A stretch of 6,275 bases of DNA from Nitrososphaerota archaeon (GTDB taxonomy: Archaea; Thermoproteota; EX4484-205; JAAOZO01), in assembly GCA_011605715.1 (NCBI GenBank), contig JAAOZO010000218.1:1-6275 (forward strand). Direction: 5' to 3'. The notes under the pieces were generated by a model that saw only the letters and a program-made list of their open reading frames with translations, ran no database searches and was not told the DNA's origin. This document shows, in pieces, positions 6,201-6,275 of the stretch (position 1 is the first letter of the stretch; every line of letters starts with the position of its first letter). Made by a program: the position numbers and the translations under genes.

Positions 6201-6275
6201 TTATAGAAAAGCTTCGAACGCTATTAAAGTTTTCGTTGAAAGAAGCCACGTGGCAATTTGGAAATGGGTTCAAAG
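6109..6275 (+). CDS. Transposase, N-terminal part (IS6-like DDE family; runs off the window)
   Basis: An open frame from ATG 6109 to the window end gives 55 complete codons with no stop. The visible part holds a hydrophobic helix (LSLVLYALYLVTLGLSYRKA) followed by AIKVFVERSHVAIWKWVQ. Together these look like the helix-turn-helix DNA-binding region before the catalytic domain of archaeal IS6/IS240-type DDE transposases, where phrases like 'GLSYRKV...VKRSHVSIWNWVQ' recur. The catalytic DDE residues would be beyond the window, so whether the transposase is complete is unknown. It diverges from the methyltransferase pseudogene, whose start the element removed. A weak AAGGAT lies 12 bases before the ATG, too far for a good ribosome binding site. 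The family assignment rests on recalled pattern and on the terminal repeat. Confidence 0.7.
   Translation, partial: MFKVFELNFKRQRTNLSLVLYALYLVTLGLSYRKASNAIKVFVERSHVAIWKWVQ

Larger units (their letters stand above)
6062..6275 (+). mobile_element. Left end of an insertion sequence, IS6-like (continues past the window)
   Basis: The boundary is placed at about 6061-6062, where GCTCTGTTAACTTAAGG begins. IS6-family elements typically end in sequences like GGTTCTGTTGCAAA, and the shared CTCTGTT/TTCTGTT core supports this assignment. The boundary also coincides with the point where methyltransferase-like coding sequence ends, and a transposase start follows 47 bases inside. IS6 elements usually duplicate 8 bp of target, so the candidate duplication is the last 8 bases before the element (about 6053-6061, ctggcaaat region). 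The right end and second copy of the duplication lie outside the window and cannot be checked. Confidence 0.55.

Overview
The window looks like the chromosome of an archaeon, probably a thermophilic member of the Thermoproteota (TACK group). The evidence is an archaeal-type threonyl-tRNA synthetase, AT-rich TATA/BRE promoters placed so that two transcripts should be almost leaderless, and T-rich tracts rather than bacterial hairpin terminators at gene ends. I cannot name a genus from the sequence alone.

Left part (1-3892, + strand): the C-terminal three quarters or so of threonyl-tRNA synthetase enters from the left edge. It is followed by a PfkB/ribokinase-family sugar kinase and then by an NAD+/Mn2+-dependent family 4 glycoside hydrolase. 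The hydrolase carries the CHG-type metal motif that marks the alpha-glucuronidase branch of GH4 (Thermotoga Agu4B type). The kinase and hydrolase each have their own TATA box 30 bases or so before the start codon and no Shine-Dalgarno sequence. They may act together in intracellular breakdown of a (glucurono)sugar, but the kinase substrate cannot be read from the sequence.

Middle (3893-4334): a convergent gap with no convincing gene. It holds a T-rich terminator-like tract, a 62-codon ORF on the minus strand with a TTG start, and traces of a longer minus-strand reading frame broken by stops, which may be a decayed small gene.

Right part (4335-6060, - strand): an intact ten-helix DMT/EamA-family permease lies directly downstream of a SAM-dependent methyltransferase that is a pseudogene. 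Read across three frames, the methyltransferase runs on to a TGA seven bases before the permease ATG, so the two formed a tight operon. The methyltransferase has two apparent one-base deletions (near 5496-5505 and 5314-5320), and its 5' end is cut off at about 6060.

Right edge (about 6062-6275, + strand): the left end of an insertion sequence. Its terminus resembles IS6-family inverted repeats, and it encodes the first 55 residues of a transposase that runs off the window. The insertion removed the methyltransferase start and presumably its promoter. The element also holds a large inverted repeat that encloses the transposase start codon. The most informative result here is this insertion-plus-frameshift decay, which would be missed if the 204-codon methyltransferase ORF (5395-6009) were taken as an intact gene.
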